Notes under the pieces: model-generated
The model's database searches: none
Told to the model about the DNA's origin: nothing
The model's input: the letters and a program-made list of their open reading frames with translations, nothing else
Shown: positions 1-8,725 of the stretch, piece after piece
How positions within the stretch are numbered: the stretch's first letter is position 1
How the letters are laid out: each line of letters opens with the position of its first letter
Position numbers and translations under genes: made by a program
Assembly (NCBI RefSeq): GCF_003853415.1
Contig: NZ_QTPP01000053.1
Location: 1-46,534 of the forward strand
Direction: 5' to 3'
Origin: Burkholderia sp. Bp9142
Lineage (GTDB): Bacteria > Pseudomonadota > Gammaproteobacteria > Burkholderiales > Burkholderiaceae
Length of the DNA: 46,534 nucleotides

Positions 1-416
1 AACCCTTGCGCGCGCAACTGGATCGCGACCTGCTTGCCGTAGTCGTACGACAGGCGGCGATCCCAGCTCGCGGCGACAGCGATCGTGGCGGGGAACGTCG
101 AGCTTGTTTGCCAGCTGCTGCCGGAGCCGGTCGCCGAGTCGACCATATCCAAATCGGGAATGCCGAGCCGTGGCACACCCTGGATGTAGCCAGCACCACC
201 ACCGGGGACCTTTATCCACTCATATTGTGAATGGATGAACTGCAGTTTTTCGTCGAGCGTCATCTTGCGCACGAGGAGGTCGGCGCGCTGCTGCGCGGCG
301 GACGACGCGAATGCGTCGGCGGCGTCGCCTTGTGAATTGAAATCTGTGTCGCCTGCATATGCGTTGATACAGAGGATTACTGACAGAACGGCGGCTGGCA
401 AGATTTTGTCCCGCAT
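1..416 (-). CDS. GH3 beta-glucosidase, N-terminal part (runs off the left edge)
   Basis: This is the first 138 codons of a secreted glycoside hydrolase family 3 enzyme, which would release glucose from beta-glucosides in the periplasm or outside the cell. The protein opens with MRDKILPAAVLSVILCINAYAG, a typical signal peptide, and continues with 'MTLDEKLQFIHSQYEW', a GGGAGYIQGVPRLGIPDLDMVDSATGSG stretch split over the first TIM-barrel turns, and 'FPATIAVAASWDRRLSYDYG', all characteristic of GH3 N-terminal domains. The ATG at 416 follows a GGAGAG ribosome site by five bases. The frame stays open to base 1, so the rest of the gene, including the nucleophile aspartate, lies outside the window. 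Nothing nearby suggests a shared operon. The family call is firm; the exact substrate is not determined. Confidence 0.85.
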   Translation of the reverse strand, partial: MRDKILPAAVLSVILCINAYAGDTDFNSQGDAADAFASSAAQQRADLLVRKMTLDEKLQFIHSQYEWIKVPGGGAGYIQGVPRLGIPDLDMVDSATGSGSSWQTSSTFPATIAVAASWDRRLSYDYGKQVAIQLRAQG

Positions 417-1084
417 ATTTCTCTCCATGTTGAAGTTTGCTCGTTATTCGAATGAGGTCTGGAGTTGCATGCGTCCGATGGATTCGCATCGAACACAAGC
501 GGCTGACAATGCGGGATGATGTGGCGTCGGCATGCCAGATCAGGCGAGGAGCCGCTACGGCCGGTTAAGCCCGAACGGTCGACGTGAGTGCCTGCATACG
601 GGCAGCCCGGCGTTACCGAATCGGATGTAGCGATTCTCTGCAGTGACCAATGGTAGGGGTGTAGTCTCGCTACGGCAATGGTATTTCTACTTATGAGTAG
701 GTTTTTTGTTTCTCGTAGTGGAGCGGCGAAAAAATGACGGTCGTCGTTGCCGATTGCGTTGTGCGGTGGAGTAAGAAGTACTCGTGTAGTAGGCCATAAG
801 GAAGTATGCCGGCGCGCTACGCGGACTGAGTTGAGTGCCCAGTGCCGTGAACTAACGCGGCAACGATCCGTCGGGTGGTTTGGGTGCGCCTGGACAGACG
901 CGCGGCACTGTTGCTGCATGCACTGCGTGTGTTCTGATGCCGAACGTCTTGGTTTTGCGGAATGAAGCGGAAAGGGAGGGATGGAACTCAATCGTGGCGC
1001 AGCATGTGACAACAGTCACCGGATGCAGGAGTGGATACGGCGGGGTTCGATCCAGTAGTCGCCGATTGCGCATCGGCCAAGCCT
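417..1084. other. Non-coding gap between GH3 gene and TetR gene
   Basis: No convincing gene is visible in these 668 bases; frames on both strands are arginine- and cysteine-rich and lack ribosome sites. A small stem CTACT-TATG-AGTAG followed by GTTTTTT lies at 687-707 and could act as a weak intrinsic terminator for plus-strand transcription. The promoter of the leftward GH3 gene must lie in the part nearest 417. Confidence 0.5.
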
Positions 1085-1702
1085 TCATCGTGCTCGCAGG
1101 CCGTTCAACAAGATGGAGGTGGCTTGGCGAGCGATTTCCTCGGCGGTCATTCCCCCGTCTTCACGATACCAGCGGCCAATCCAGCTCAGCGCGCCTGCGA
1201 CTACGAAGGCGCCAAGCTTGGGCTCGATAGGGGCGAAGGCCTTCTCCTCGATGGCCTTTTCGAGAAGAATCCGGAACTCGTGATCGATGTCTGCCTTGAG
1301 CCTGCGAAGCTTGACCCGGTTCTCCGGAATCAAGGATTCCTCACCGATGCGAATCACGCACATGCCAAAATCCATCGTGACGATCTTCGCGTATTCGAGC
1401 ATGGCAGCTTCAAATTTCTCGACTGCGCTGCCACCCGTCACGGTGATATTGCGGATCGCCTGCTGCATCATGTCCAGGCCCATGCGTACGCATTCGAACA
1501 GGATTTCGTCCTTGTTCTTTGCATAGTAATAGACCGTCGGCTTCGTGATGTGGAGCCGCTCGGCGACCTCATCCAGCGACGAGGCATGAAACCCCTTTTC
1601 ATTGAAAAGACGTGCGGCGGTTCGAAGAACGGCTAGCCGTTTTCGTTCTCTCTCGCTTTCGCGAGCTTCAGCCTTCTTCCACGGTGAAGCGGTAGCGCCC
1701 AT
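1085..1702 (-). CDS. TetR/AcrR-family transcriptional regulator
   Basis: A 205-residue one-domain repressor. The N-terminal HTH is clear: 'AARLFNEKGFHASSLDEVAERLHITKPTVYYYAKNKDEIL' at about residues 27-66 is the TetR signature with its conserved K-x-x-[VIL]-Y-x-Y/H. The C-terminal ligand domain resembles regulators of fatty-acid and CoA-thioester genes, but its ligand cannot be read from sequence. The ATG at 1702 follows GGGAG by five bases. It is the last gene of a leftward series (activator, binding protein, enoyl-CoA hydratase, nitroreductase, TetR) and probably controls part of this catabolic locus. A 30-bp dyad at 1931-1960, upstream of its start, is a candidate operator. Confidence 0.9.
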   Translation of the reverse strand: MGATASPWKKAEARESERERKRLAVLRTAARLFNEKGFHASSLDEVAERLHITKPTVYYYAKNKDEILFECVRMGLDMMQQAIRNITVTGGSAVEKFEAAMLEYAKIVTMDFGMCVIRIGEESLIPENRVKLRRLKADIDHEFRILLEKAIEEKAFAPIEPKLGAFVVAGALSWIGRWYREDGGMTAEEIARQATSILLNGLRAR

Positions 1703-1930
1703 GAAGACTCCCTCGGATTCGTCGTGTCCGCCTCCCGTGAATGTCTGCCTTTCACAAACAGATCGACACCCGGTGGCGGCAACCGCAGTATGCGAATGGC
1801 GGATGCTACCATGACGTCGAATCTATACTTTCGGGTAGTGCCGCGCGTCGGGAAGTCTTCCCGGGAAGCGTATCGCCTGCCCGGCATCGCGAGACACTGG
1901 CTTCGGCGAGGCGCTGTTGCAAGAGTGAGT

Positions 1931-1960
1931 TCGTTATCCAGGTGGTCACCCAGATAACGA
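1931..1960. promoter_or_regulatory. 30-bp interrupted palindrome upstream of tetR
   Basis: TCGTTATC (1931-1938) pairs with GATAACGA (1953-1960), and inside them GGTG (1941-1944) pairs with CACC (1947-1950), leaving only short unpaired CA/GT/CA stretches. The size and symmetry fit a TetR-family operator. It lies 13 bases past the nitroreductase stop and about 230 bases before the tetR start, so it could instead be an RNA hairpin between the two genes. Confidence 0.45.
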
Positions 1961-1973
1961 GTCAATCGATGCA

Positions 1974-2657
1974 TTACCGGGTTACGATCGTGGCAACCTG
2001 ATCCAGCGGAGCCCTTTCGGTTCGAAATGCATTCGCGGGATGCGAAGGATCCGCGTAACCGAAGGAGATGCCGCAGACGACGCGTCGCTCCGGCGGGATG
2101 GACAGGATCTCGCGCAGGGCATGCGCCTTGGACGCAAGGGCGGCTTGTGCGATCGCCGACACACCAAGGCTCGCCGCGGCCAGCATGAAGTTGTTCACGT
2201 ATGCGCCGCAATCGAGAACACCATAGGTGCCGAGCAGCGCTTCGGTCGTGACGACGGCCACATGTGGCGCGCCAAACAGCCTGAAATTCTCCTCGGCTTG
2301 ACGGGCGGAGGCCTCCCGATCCCCAGCGGCAATACCGACACTCTCATACAACTGCAAGCCGCAGGTGCGTCTGCGATCGCGGTAAATTCCGCGGTATTCC
2401 GCCGGCGGCGCGATTTCCCACTGGTCGTTGGGTAACGCGGATGCTGCCTGTAACGCGGAACGAAGCCGGTTCGTGGCGGCGGGCCGGGTGACGATGATTT
2501 GCCACGGCTGCGAATTGCACCAAGACGGCGTGCGTTGAGCGATCGAGAGAATCGCGTCGATCGTTTCGGCGGGCACCTCTCGGGAGAGGTAGCCGCGGCA
2601 ACTGAATCGCGCGTCGAGAACGGATCGCAGAGCGTCGAAAAGGGGCGTGTCTGTCAT
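1974..2657 (-). CDS. Nitroreductase-family FMN oxidoreductase
   Basis: A 227-residue flavoprotein of the nitroreductase fold that would use NAD(P)H to reduce a nitro, quinone or enone substrate. 'RFSCRGYLSREVPAETIDAIL' followed by 'RTPSWCNSQPWQ' is the family's FMN-binding start; 'GAPHVAVVTTE', 'DCGAYVNNFMLAAASLGV' and the C-terminal 'CGISFGYADPSHPANAFRTERAPLDQV' match the rest of the fold. The start at MTDTPLF (ATG at 2657) is chosen because homologues begin about there. An upstream GTG at 2753 would add 32 arginine-rich residues with no family counterpart. It sits between the enoyl-CoA hydratase and TetR genes, 246 bases downstream of the former, so it may have its own promoter. Its role in the pathway is not evident. 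Confidence 0.85.
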   Translation of the reverse strand: MTDTPLFDALRSVLDARFSCRGYLSREVPAETIDAILSIAQRTPSWCNSQPWQIIVTRPAATNRLRSALQAASALPNDQWEIAPPAEYRGIYRDRRRTCGLQLYESVGIAAGDREASARQAEENFRLFGAPHVAVVTTEALLGTYGVLDCGAYVNNFMLAAASLGVSAIAQAALASKAHALREILSIPPERRVVCGISFGYADPSHPANAFRTERAPLDQVATIVTR

Positions 2658-2903
2658 GGACTCTATCGCGCGTGTGCGCGTGTGGCTTGGATCGAAAAAG
2701 AGGCGGCGTACGGGGGATCGGACGGCATCAAGCGTAATGAATGTTTCCCGCACGATCGGGTCGCTCGGTCACTCCGTTCACCAGCCGAGTGGCCTGCCAA
2801 TTGATATTAGCGACGCCCGGGATGGTCTCCTATCGTCCTAATGGACGACCTTGTTTGTCGGCTTGAGCTCACGCGAACTATCGCATGTTCGCGTCGGGAG
2901 ATC

Positions 2904-3737
2904 TCACAAGCCTTTGAAGACCGGTCTGCGTTTCGCGAGGAAAGCAGCAATACCCTCTTTCGCGTCATCGGTTTCAAGCACACGCCGCATGAGTGCAGCC
3001 TCTCTGTCCATTCCGGCCTGGTCGGCAGGGCCGTCGGTCGGGGGAAGACAGTCGAGGATGCTCTGATACGCGATGGCGCTGAATCCCGCCACCTCGGTCC
3101 CTAACGCTATTGCATGCTCCAGTAGAGCAATGCGGTCTTCTTTCACGAAGCTCACGAGCCCCCACATCAGGGCTTCCTGAGCGTCCAGCACTCGTCCGGT
3201 CAGCATCAATTCCGCCGCGCGCGAGCGACCAATGACCGCCGGCAGGAATTGAGTCCCGCCGTATGTCGGCATCACACCCAACCGAATTTCCGGCATCGCG
3301 AATGTGGCACTTTTCACAGCGGTCCGAACGGTGCAAGCGAGGGCGAGTTCCAGCCCTCCGCCAAACGCGGTGCCATTCATCGCAGCGATAGTGAACAATG
3401 GTGATTGTGAAAGTCGCAGCAGCAAATTGCGAATGCGGTCGTTCTTCCTGGCTTGCTGATCCCATGTCTCGATAGCGTTGTCCTTCAGATCGCTACCGGC
3501 GCTGAAGGCACGTTCTCCTTCGGCGGTAATCAGCAGAAATCGCGTGCCATCCCGTTCCACTGCGTCCAGACAAGACTCCAGTCCGTCCCAGACGACTCGA
3601 TTGAGGGCATTCAACCGATCGGGACGGGTGATGGTGAAGACGGCACCGGACTCGATGCGCTCGAATCGACAATCCAAAGTTGCTCTCCGCGGAGCGGGCA
3701 CCACCGGACGGCGCCCGCGAAACATCAGCGACGTCAC
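2904..3737 (-). CDS. Enoyl-CoA hydratase/isomerase (crotonase family)
   Basis: A 277-residue crotonase-fold protein that would hydrate or isomerise a 2-enoyl-CoA in the cytoplasm. 'ITRPDRLNALN', 'FSAGSDLKD' (oxyanion loop) and 'GTAFGGGLELALACTVRTA' are present. Both usual catalytic glutamates are kept, one in GGGLEL and one in 'MPEIRLGVMPTYGGTQFLP'. The GTG start at 3737 overlaps the TGA of the upstream binding-protein gene (GTGA), pointing to translational coupling; a start at the ATG 12 bases further in is also possible. The first about 20 residues are arginine-rich and not part of the fold. It probably serves the same acyl-CoA pathway as the SDR, thiolase and racemase encoded on the opposite strand. 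Confidence 0.87.
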   Translation of the reverse strand: MTSLMFRGRRPVVPAPRRATLDCRFERIESGAVFTITRPDRLNALNRVVWDGLESCLDAVERDGTRFLLITAEGERAFSAGSDLKDNAIETWDQQARKNDRIRNLLLRLSQSPLFTIAAMNGTAFGGGLELALACTVRTAVKSATFAMPEIRLGVMPTYGGTQFLPAVIGRSRAAELMLTGRVLDAQEALMWGLVSFVKEDRIALLEHAIALGTEVAGFSAIAYQSILDCLPPTDGPADQAGMDREAALMRRVLETDDAKEGIAAFLAKRRPVFKGL

Positions 3738-4957
3738 TTACCGCTGCCGAACACGCCGGCCATGAGCTCGTAGCGTGTGCCGTCGAATTGCATCAACTGC
3801 AGCTTCTTGATCGGATAGGCATCTGCTGGCGACGTCTGCACGTTGATTCCGGGTTGAAGCATCGGCAGCGTCATGTTCAGGCTCAGCGCCTGCTTCATCA
3901 CGTTCTCTCGCGTGAGGTTGTCGCCCGCCTGCTTCAAGGTCTGCACCAGCGTCTGGGCAATCGAGTAGCCGAGCACGTTCAGCGTGTCCGATACGTCACC
4001 CGCGGGGTAGTACTGCTTCATGAAGGCCGCGTAATCCTGGTACTCCTTCGTTGCCTTCGTGGCCGGATCGGTCGGATCCCTCAGATAGGTCGCGCTGATA
4101 ACACCCTTGGACGCGCCAAAGCCGGCCGGCTTGAGCACCGTGCCCACTGAGCTTGCGGAGCTGACGACATACCGAGCCGGTTGCCAGCCGATTTCGGCCG
4201 CTTTCTTGATGGCCATGGCCGAGAACTTCGGCGTGGTCAGCAGAATCAGCGTATCGGCGCCCGAGCCCTTCATCGACACGATCTGGCTGTCGACCGTCGG
4301 GTCGGTGGTCTCGTACGTCTGGAACGAAACCATCATCGACTTGGCCTTGCTTCCCAGACCGTCGATGATGCCTTGGTAATAGTCCTTGCCGAAGTCGTCG
4401 TTCTGCATCAGGATCGCGACCTTTGCATTCGGCTGGGTTTGCAAGATGTGCTGTCCATATGCGATGGCCTCGGCATGATTGGTGGGCTGCCAGCCAATGG
4501 TCCAGGGATTCTGCCTGACGTCGCCGAAACGGGTGGCGCCCGAGCCGACGAAGAGTTGCGGCACCTTTTTGACCGTCAGGTATTTCTGAATCGCGAGGTT
4601 GTTGGCCGTCCCGAGCGGCAGGAAGATCGCCAGTACCTGATCCTGTTCGACCAGTTTGCGAGCCTGCTCGACCGTCTTGGACGGCGTGTAGGCATCGTCG
4701 ACCGAGACGAAATTGATCTTGCGGCCATTGACACCGCCTTCGGCGTTGATCTTCGCGAAATAGGCTGCAGCCGATTTGCCGATCGTGCCATAGGCCGACA
4801 CCGGGCCCGAGTAGGGCAGGATGTTGCCGATCTTGATCTCGGTATCGGTGGCACCGGGGTCATATTTCTTCTGGGCGTAGGTCCCGGTCGTGGCCAGCAT
4901 CAGTGAAGCGGCGGCCAAGCCTGCGATAAACGCTCTGCGGTCGATTCGGACGGTCAT
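3734..4957 (-). CDS. Liv-type ABC transporter periplasmic substrate-binding protein
   Basis: A 407-residue periplasmic binding protein of the branched-chain amino-acid/amide family, which in such loci often binds aromatic or aliphatic acids rather than leucine. The N-terminus carries a twin-arginine-like signal (RRAFIAG at 7-13, hydrophobic stretch, TYA-Q near 28). 'DTEIKIGNILPYSGPVSAYG', 'INAEGGVNGRKINFVSVDDAYTPSKTVEQARKLVEQD' and 'PNHAEAIAYGQHI' mark the type I binding fold. The ATG at 4957 follows AGGAGA by four bases. The permease and ATPase partners (livH, livM, livG, livF) are on the plus strand at 9.9-13.4 kb, so one transporter is encoded from two divergent operons. Its promoter shares a motif with the other operon (see 5021-5059). 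Confidence 0.93.
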   Translation of the reverse strand: MTVRIDRRAFIAGLAAASLMLATTGTYAQKKYDPGATDTEIKIGNILPYSGPVSAYGTIGKSAAAYFAKINAEGGVNGRKINFVSVDDAYTPSKTVEQARKLVEQDQVLAIFLPLGTANNLAIQKYLTVKKVPQLFVGSGATRFGDVRQNPWTIGWQPTNHAEAIAYGQHILQTQPNAKVAILMQNDDFGKDYYQGIIDGLGSKAKSMMVSFQTYETTDPTVDSQIVSMKGSGADTLILLTTPKFSAMAIKKAAEIGWQPARYVVSSASSVGTVLKPAGFGASKGVISATYLRDPTDPATKATKEYQDYAAFMKQYYPAGDVSDTLNVLGYSIAQTLVQTLKQAGDNLTRENVMKQALSLNMTLPMLQPGINVQTSPADAYPIKKLQLMQFDGTRYELMAGVFGSGK

Positions 4958-5020
4958 GTTGTCTCCTGGAATGCAGGGTGCGGATGCCCCTGGGTTTTTT
5001 TCTGCTAGTAGTCCCTTGGC

Positions 5021-5059
5021 ATCCTAGGCGCGGCGCGGCCGGCCCCCCATCGTCGGAAG
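5021..5059 (-). promoter_or_regulatory. Promoter with bipartite activator motif for the binding-protein operon
   Basis: Read on the minus strand, CTTCCGACGATGG (5059-5047) is followed after exactly 18 bases by CCTAG (5028-5024), the latter running into TAGGAT (5026-5021), a passable -10 box. The same 13-mer, spacing and CCTAG occur before the divergent SDR operon at 7825-7863. The 13-mer would sit just upstream of and over the -35 position, as for class II activator sites, which suits the MalT-like regulator encoded next door. The expected start of transcription is near 5014. Confidence 0.6.
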
Positions 5060-5089
5060 CGACGAATTGCACATCCGCAGGCAAGCTGT

Positions 5090-7774
5090 TCAGCGTACGA
5101 TGCCCAACCGGCGCGCGATTGCCACGGCCTGGGTACGGCTGCGACTGTTGAGCTTGGTGTTGATGTTGCGAAGATGTGTGCGTACGGTACTGTCGGAGAT
5201 GAACAGCTTTTCAGCCATCGCGGTATTGGAGTAGCCCTCTGCGAGCAGCTGGAGAACGCGAATCTCTTTACGCGTAAGCGGTTCGGCTGGCCCGGATACG
5301 GCCTGGCCGGTGTCGGCTTCGTCGTCGGCGCCGACCGGGCCCAGGCGATCGGCCAGACGCTGGACGTACTCCTGCAGGATCGGGTCTTGGGCGGAGTCCG
5401 CCGAACCCGATTGCATGCGATGCAGGAGCGGAGCCACGATAGGCCCTTCATCCAGCAGCAAGCGAACGAATCCCTCGCGACAGGTTTCCTGCAGAAGCGG
5501 ATTCGCCCAGTTCATCGCTCGACCCACGTCACCATTGCGGAAGAAGGCCAGCGCCAGAAACAGGCGGAGCTTGAGGGCGCGATGCTGGCGGCCGGACTGC
5601 TGGGCAAGTCGCAACTGGGCTTCTAGCGGTTGCACCAGGGAACCGGGATCGCCAGCATGAAGATCAAGCCGCATCTGTGCGATGAATGAATCATCGACGT
5701 CCTGTGCGGGCTTCGTATCGGAATTGAGGGCGTCCAGCGCCAGGGCCCGCCCCAATTCCTCGCGCGCTGCAACGGCATGACCTTGCAACGTCAGAAGTCT
5801 CGAACGTTCCAGCTTCGCGCTGGCAGTGACGCGTGGCAACTGGCGCTGATGGCCCAGGTATTCGAGCTCCGTCAACGTCAGCAACGCGGTGTCCACTTCT
5901 CCGCGGAAGAACGCAAGGCGCGCGCGCAGGCGGTGACTGGATATCATGTGGTCGGGCAGCCCGACATCCCTCGCCAAGGGCAGGTAGACGTTCAGCAGGC
6001 GTTCGGCCGCCACGAGGTCGTCGGCTTCGTAAAGCGCCGCGGCATAGGGCACACCGGCCCATGCGTTGCCATGTGCGTAGTTGTAGGCAGAGGTGCTCGA
6101 CGTAGCCGTGACCGCCATACGAAAGCGGGCCGTCGCCTGGCGCAGATGGCCTTCGCGCAGGTCCAGCATTCCCCCGACGGTCTCGGTGTACATGCGGTTG
6201 AAGGCTCCGTCTGCCTGGGCATGGCGTGCGTCCTCGAGGAAGCGGTGCGCTTCCTTGCGTTCGCCGATGACCGACAGGATATGGGCCATCGCATTGAGCA
6301 GCACGCTGTCGACGAACGCATTGCCGGTCGGTAGTCGAGCCAGGCCGGAATGTCCCGCTTCATTGGCCTCTTCGTAGCGATCCATCATCGCCAGCAGCAC
6401 CGGAAGGAGTGCCCGGACATGGGCCTGAACCTGCGGATCGGTGCTGTCCTGGCAGCCTGACTCCTCCAGCCACTTCATCGCGGTCCAGGGGCCCTGGCTG
6501 AAGCAGCGTGCCCATACCGCGATCACCTGCAGCCGCGGTCGAGCGCGCAGCAATTCGGGAGTGATCGTGGCAAACCAGCGATCGAGCAGGCGCATACGGC
6601 CTTGTTCGAGGAGTCCGTGCGCATGGTGTTCGAGCAGTTCCAGCGCGTGCGGATAGTCACCGCCGGCAATGGCGTGGTCGATTGCGGGCACGGGGCGCTG
6701 CTGCGACTCATACCAGCCGGAGGCGGCCAGGTGCAGTCGCGCGGCGTCGTCGGGGCGTTCCCGCTCGAGCTGGCGGCGCAGGAAGTCCGCGAACAGGCTG
6801 TGGTAGCGGAACAGATCGGGCGTGTCTTCCACAGGGATAAGAAAAACGTTGCCGCGATGCAGCGACTGCAGCATGGCATCGCAATCCACCTGCGGGAGCA
6901 ACGCCTGGCACACGGGTGCGCTAAGGTGATGCAGCACGCTCGTGCGCAGCAGAAACTCCCGAACCAGGGGCGCTTGCTGAGAGAACACCTCTTCGGTGAG
7001 ATAGTCCGCCACGTCGCGGTCCGATGCGGATAGTCGTGCGACGACATCCGCGGATTGATCCGAACGTTGCAGCGCCAGCGACAGCAGCCAAAGGGCTGCT
7101 ACCCAGCCTTCGGTTTTTCCAAGGACGCGGTCCAGCGTTTCCAGTGACAGTTCGGCCCCTCGCAGCCTAAAGAATTCAGCGGCCTCCGACGGCGAGAAAC
7201 GCAACGAATCCGTTTCGAGCTCCAGTAGCAGGCCCCGCGCGCGCAGACGACCGACACCAAGGTCGGGCAGATTGCGCGAGCCGATGATCACTTGGCCGTT
7301 GCGCGGCAACTGCTCCAGCAACTCACGCACCAGGCCGAGCACGCCACCTTCCCGGATGACCTCGAAATCGTCCAGGAACAACGCGTAGGGGGTTTGTTCC
7401 GATACCAGTTGGGCCAGTGGGTCCTGCGCGGAGGCCCCTCGCTCGAGGCCCATCTGGCCGAGTGCGGCTGACAAGCCGGCCAGAAAACGCGGCACGTCGT
7501 TGTCGGCGGCATCCAGCGTCAGCCAGGCAGTCGCCACCCCGCGATCTTCGAGTGCTTCGCGGATCTGGACCATTGCCATCGTTTTGCCGAAACCGGCGGG
7601 GGCGCGCACGAGGATCAACTTGACCGCGCCGGCGTTAGCGAGTCGGCTGGCGACGCCGGCGCGCTTCACCTCGGCCGCGCGTTGCACCAAGGGTGCCAGC
7701 TTGGCCAGGGAAATCATCGGCGTGGTCTGGTGGGGGGGATAGGCGGACACTGGGGGCACTGAAGTGGATCGCAT
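5090..7774 (-). CDS. MalT-like LuxR-family ATP-dependent activator (LAL)
   Basis: An 894-residue signal-integrating activator of the LAL/MalT type. A P-loop lies at 58-65 (APAGFGKT), with 'YALFLDDFEVI' as the Walker B region and a STAND-type NTPase following. Then comes a long helical TPR-like sensor region (about 350-800) and a LuxR-type HTH at the C-terminus ('LTRKEIRVLQLLAEGYSNTAMAEKLFISDSTVRTHL'). These proteins bind an inducer, oligomerise with ATP and activate promoters from sites near -35. The gene lies between the two operons it probably controls. No good ribosome site marks the ATG at 7774; MISLAKL at 7717 is an alternative start and is where family similarity begins. The inducer is probably the transported acid or its CoA ester. 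Confidence 0.92.
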   Translation of the reverse strand: MRSTSVPPVSAYPPHQTTPMISLAKLAPLVQRAAEVKRAGVASRLANAGAVKLILVRAPAGFGKTMAMVQIREALEDRGVATAWLTLDAADNDVPRFLAGLSAALGQMGLERGASAQDPLAQLVSEQTPYALFLDDFEVIREGGVLGLVRELLEQLPRNGQVIIGSRNLPDLGVGRLRARGLLLELETDSLRFSPSEAAEFFRLRGAELSLETLDRVLGKTEGWVAALWLLSLALQRSDQSADVVARLSASDRDVADYLTEEVFSQQAPLVREFLLRTSVLHHLSAPVCQALLPQVDCDAMLQSLHRGNVFLIPVEDTPDLFRYHSLFADFLRRQLERERPDDAARLHLAASGWYESQQRPVPAIDHAIAGGDYPHALELLEHHAHGLLEQGRMRLLDRWFATITPELLRARPRLQVIAVWARCFSQGPWTAMKWLEESGCQDSTDPQVQAHVRALLPVLLAMMDRYEEANEAGHSGLARLPTGNAFVDSVLLNAMAHILSVIGERKEAHRFLEDARHAQADGAFNRMYTETVGGMLDLREGHLRQATARFRMAVTATSSTSAYNYAHGNAWAGVPYAAALYEADDLVAAERLLNVYLPLARDVGLPDHMISSHRLRARLAFFRGEVDTALLTLTELEYLGHQRQLPRVTASAKLERSRLLTLQGHAVAAREELGRALALDALNSDTKPAQDVDDSFIAQMRLDLHAGDPGSLVQPLEAQLRLAQQSGRQHRALKLRLFLALAFFRNGDVGRAMNWANPLLQETCREGFVRLLLDEGPIVAPLLHRMQSGSADSAQDPILQEYVQRLADRLGPVGADDEADTGQAVSGPAEPLTRKEIRVLQLLAEGYSNTAMAEKLFISDSTVRTHLRNINTKLNSRSRTQAVAIARRLGIVR

Positions 7775-7824
7775 GCTGGGATGTGTCGAATTGTTGCGTG
7801 TGAAGGTCCTGCGTGCACTCGTCT

Positions 7825-7863
7825 CTTCCGACGATGGTATCGCACCAGGTGCGTCCCTAGACT
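7825..7863 (+). promoter_or_regulatory. Promoter with bipartite activator motif for the SDR-thiolase-Liv operon
   Basis: CTTCCGACGATGG at 7825-7837, 18 bases, then CCTAG at 7856-7860 running into TAGACT (7858-7863) as a possible -10. The identical arrangement precedes the divergent binding-protein operon. The 18-base spacer here holds the dyad CGCACC-A-GGTGCG (7841-7853), and a GGACGG-N4-CCGTCC dyad lies at 7876-7891 in the presumed leader. Confidence 0.6.
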
Positions 7864-7910
7864 ACGAATCGCAGTGGACGGATGGCCGTCCAGCAGACAT
7901 CGCGCTCACT

Positions 7911-8693
7911 ATGCTTCTTGATTCTTCTATTGCCGCCGTCGTGACCGGTGGCGCCTCCGGCCTGGGGGCCGCAACCGCCCGCCGTCTGGCGGCCAGCGGC
8001 GTCAGGGTCGCCGTATTCGATCTCAACGCCCAACTGGGTGAAGCCCTGGCCAACGAGATCGGCGGGATCTACTGCTCCGTGGACGTCACGTCCGATGAGC
8101 AGGTGGACGCTGCTTTCGTCAGGGCGCGGGCTGCACACGGTCAGGAACGCATCATGATCAACTGCGCCGGTATCGGCCACCCCGCGAAAACGGCGAGTCG
8201 TGACAAGACCACCGGTACCGGGCGACATTTTCCAATGAAGGATTTCGAGCGAGTCATTCAGATCAACCTGCTCGGGACCTTCCGCTGTGCAGCAAAGTCC
8301 GCGGCAGGCATGCTCGATTTGCCGCCGGGCCCGGACGGAGAGCGCGGCGTAATCGTCAACACGGCGTCGGTCGCCGCGCAGGATGGCCAGATGGGGCAGG
8401 TGGCGTACGCTGCGTCGAAAGCAGCGATCGCAGGTATGACGCTGCCGATCGCCCGCGACCTGATGGACGACGGTATCCGCGTCAACACCATCCTCCCCGG
8501 CATCTTCGACACCCCGCTGATGCAGGCCGCGCCCGACAAGGTGAAGGACGCGCTGGCCGCGTCGGTTCCGTTCCCCAAACGGTTCGGTTCGCCGACCGAG
8601 TTCGCTCAGATGGTCGAAATCACGATTACCAATGGATACCTCAACGGCGAGTGCGTCCGCCTCGATGGCGCGATTCGCATGGCGCCCCGCTGA
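7911..8693 (+). CDS. Short-chain dehydrogenase, 3-hydroxyacyl-CoA dehydrogenase type
   Basis: A 260-residue SDR close in style to HSD17B10/2-methyl-3-hydroxybutyryl-CoA dehydrogenases. It would oxidise a (branched) 3-hydroxyacyl-CoA to the ketoacyl-CoA ahead of the thiolase. The cofactor loop TGGASGLG is at 12-19, an acidic residue follows strand 2 (FDLN, D37) and implies NAD preference, and the catalytic S153, Y166 and K170 (YAASK) are present. ATG 7911 is chosen because the fold begins immediately; the longer frame from 7764 overlaps the promoter. The insertion around 90-110 (RDKTTGTGRHFPM) matches the HSD17B10 group. It is the first gene of an operon running to 15483. Confidence 0.88.
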   Translation: MLLDSSIAAVVTGGASGLGAATARRLAASGVRVAVFDLNAQLGEALANEIGGIYCSVDVTSDEQVDAAFVRARAAHGQERIMINCAGIGHPAKTASRDKTTGTGRHFPMKDFERVIQINLLGTFRCAAKSAAGMLDLPPGPDGERGVIVNTASVAAQDGQMGQVAYAASKAAIAGMTLPIARDLMDDGIRVNTILPGIFDTPLMQAAPDKVKDALAASVPFPKRFGSPTEFAQMVEITITNGYLNGECVRLDGAIRMAPR

Positions 8694-8725
8694 TCAAACC
8701 CTTCATTACCGCAGGAGAAGCATTC

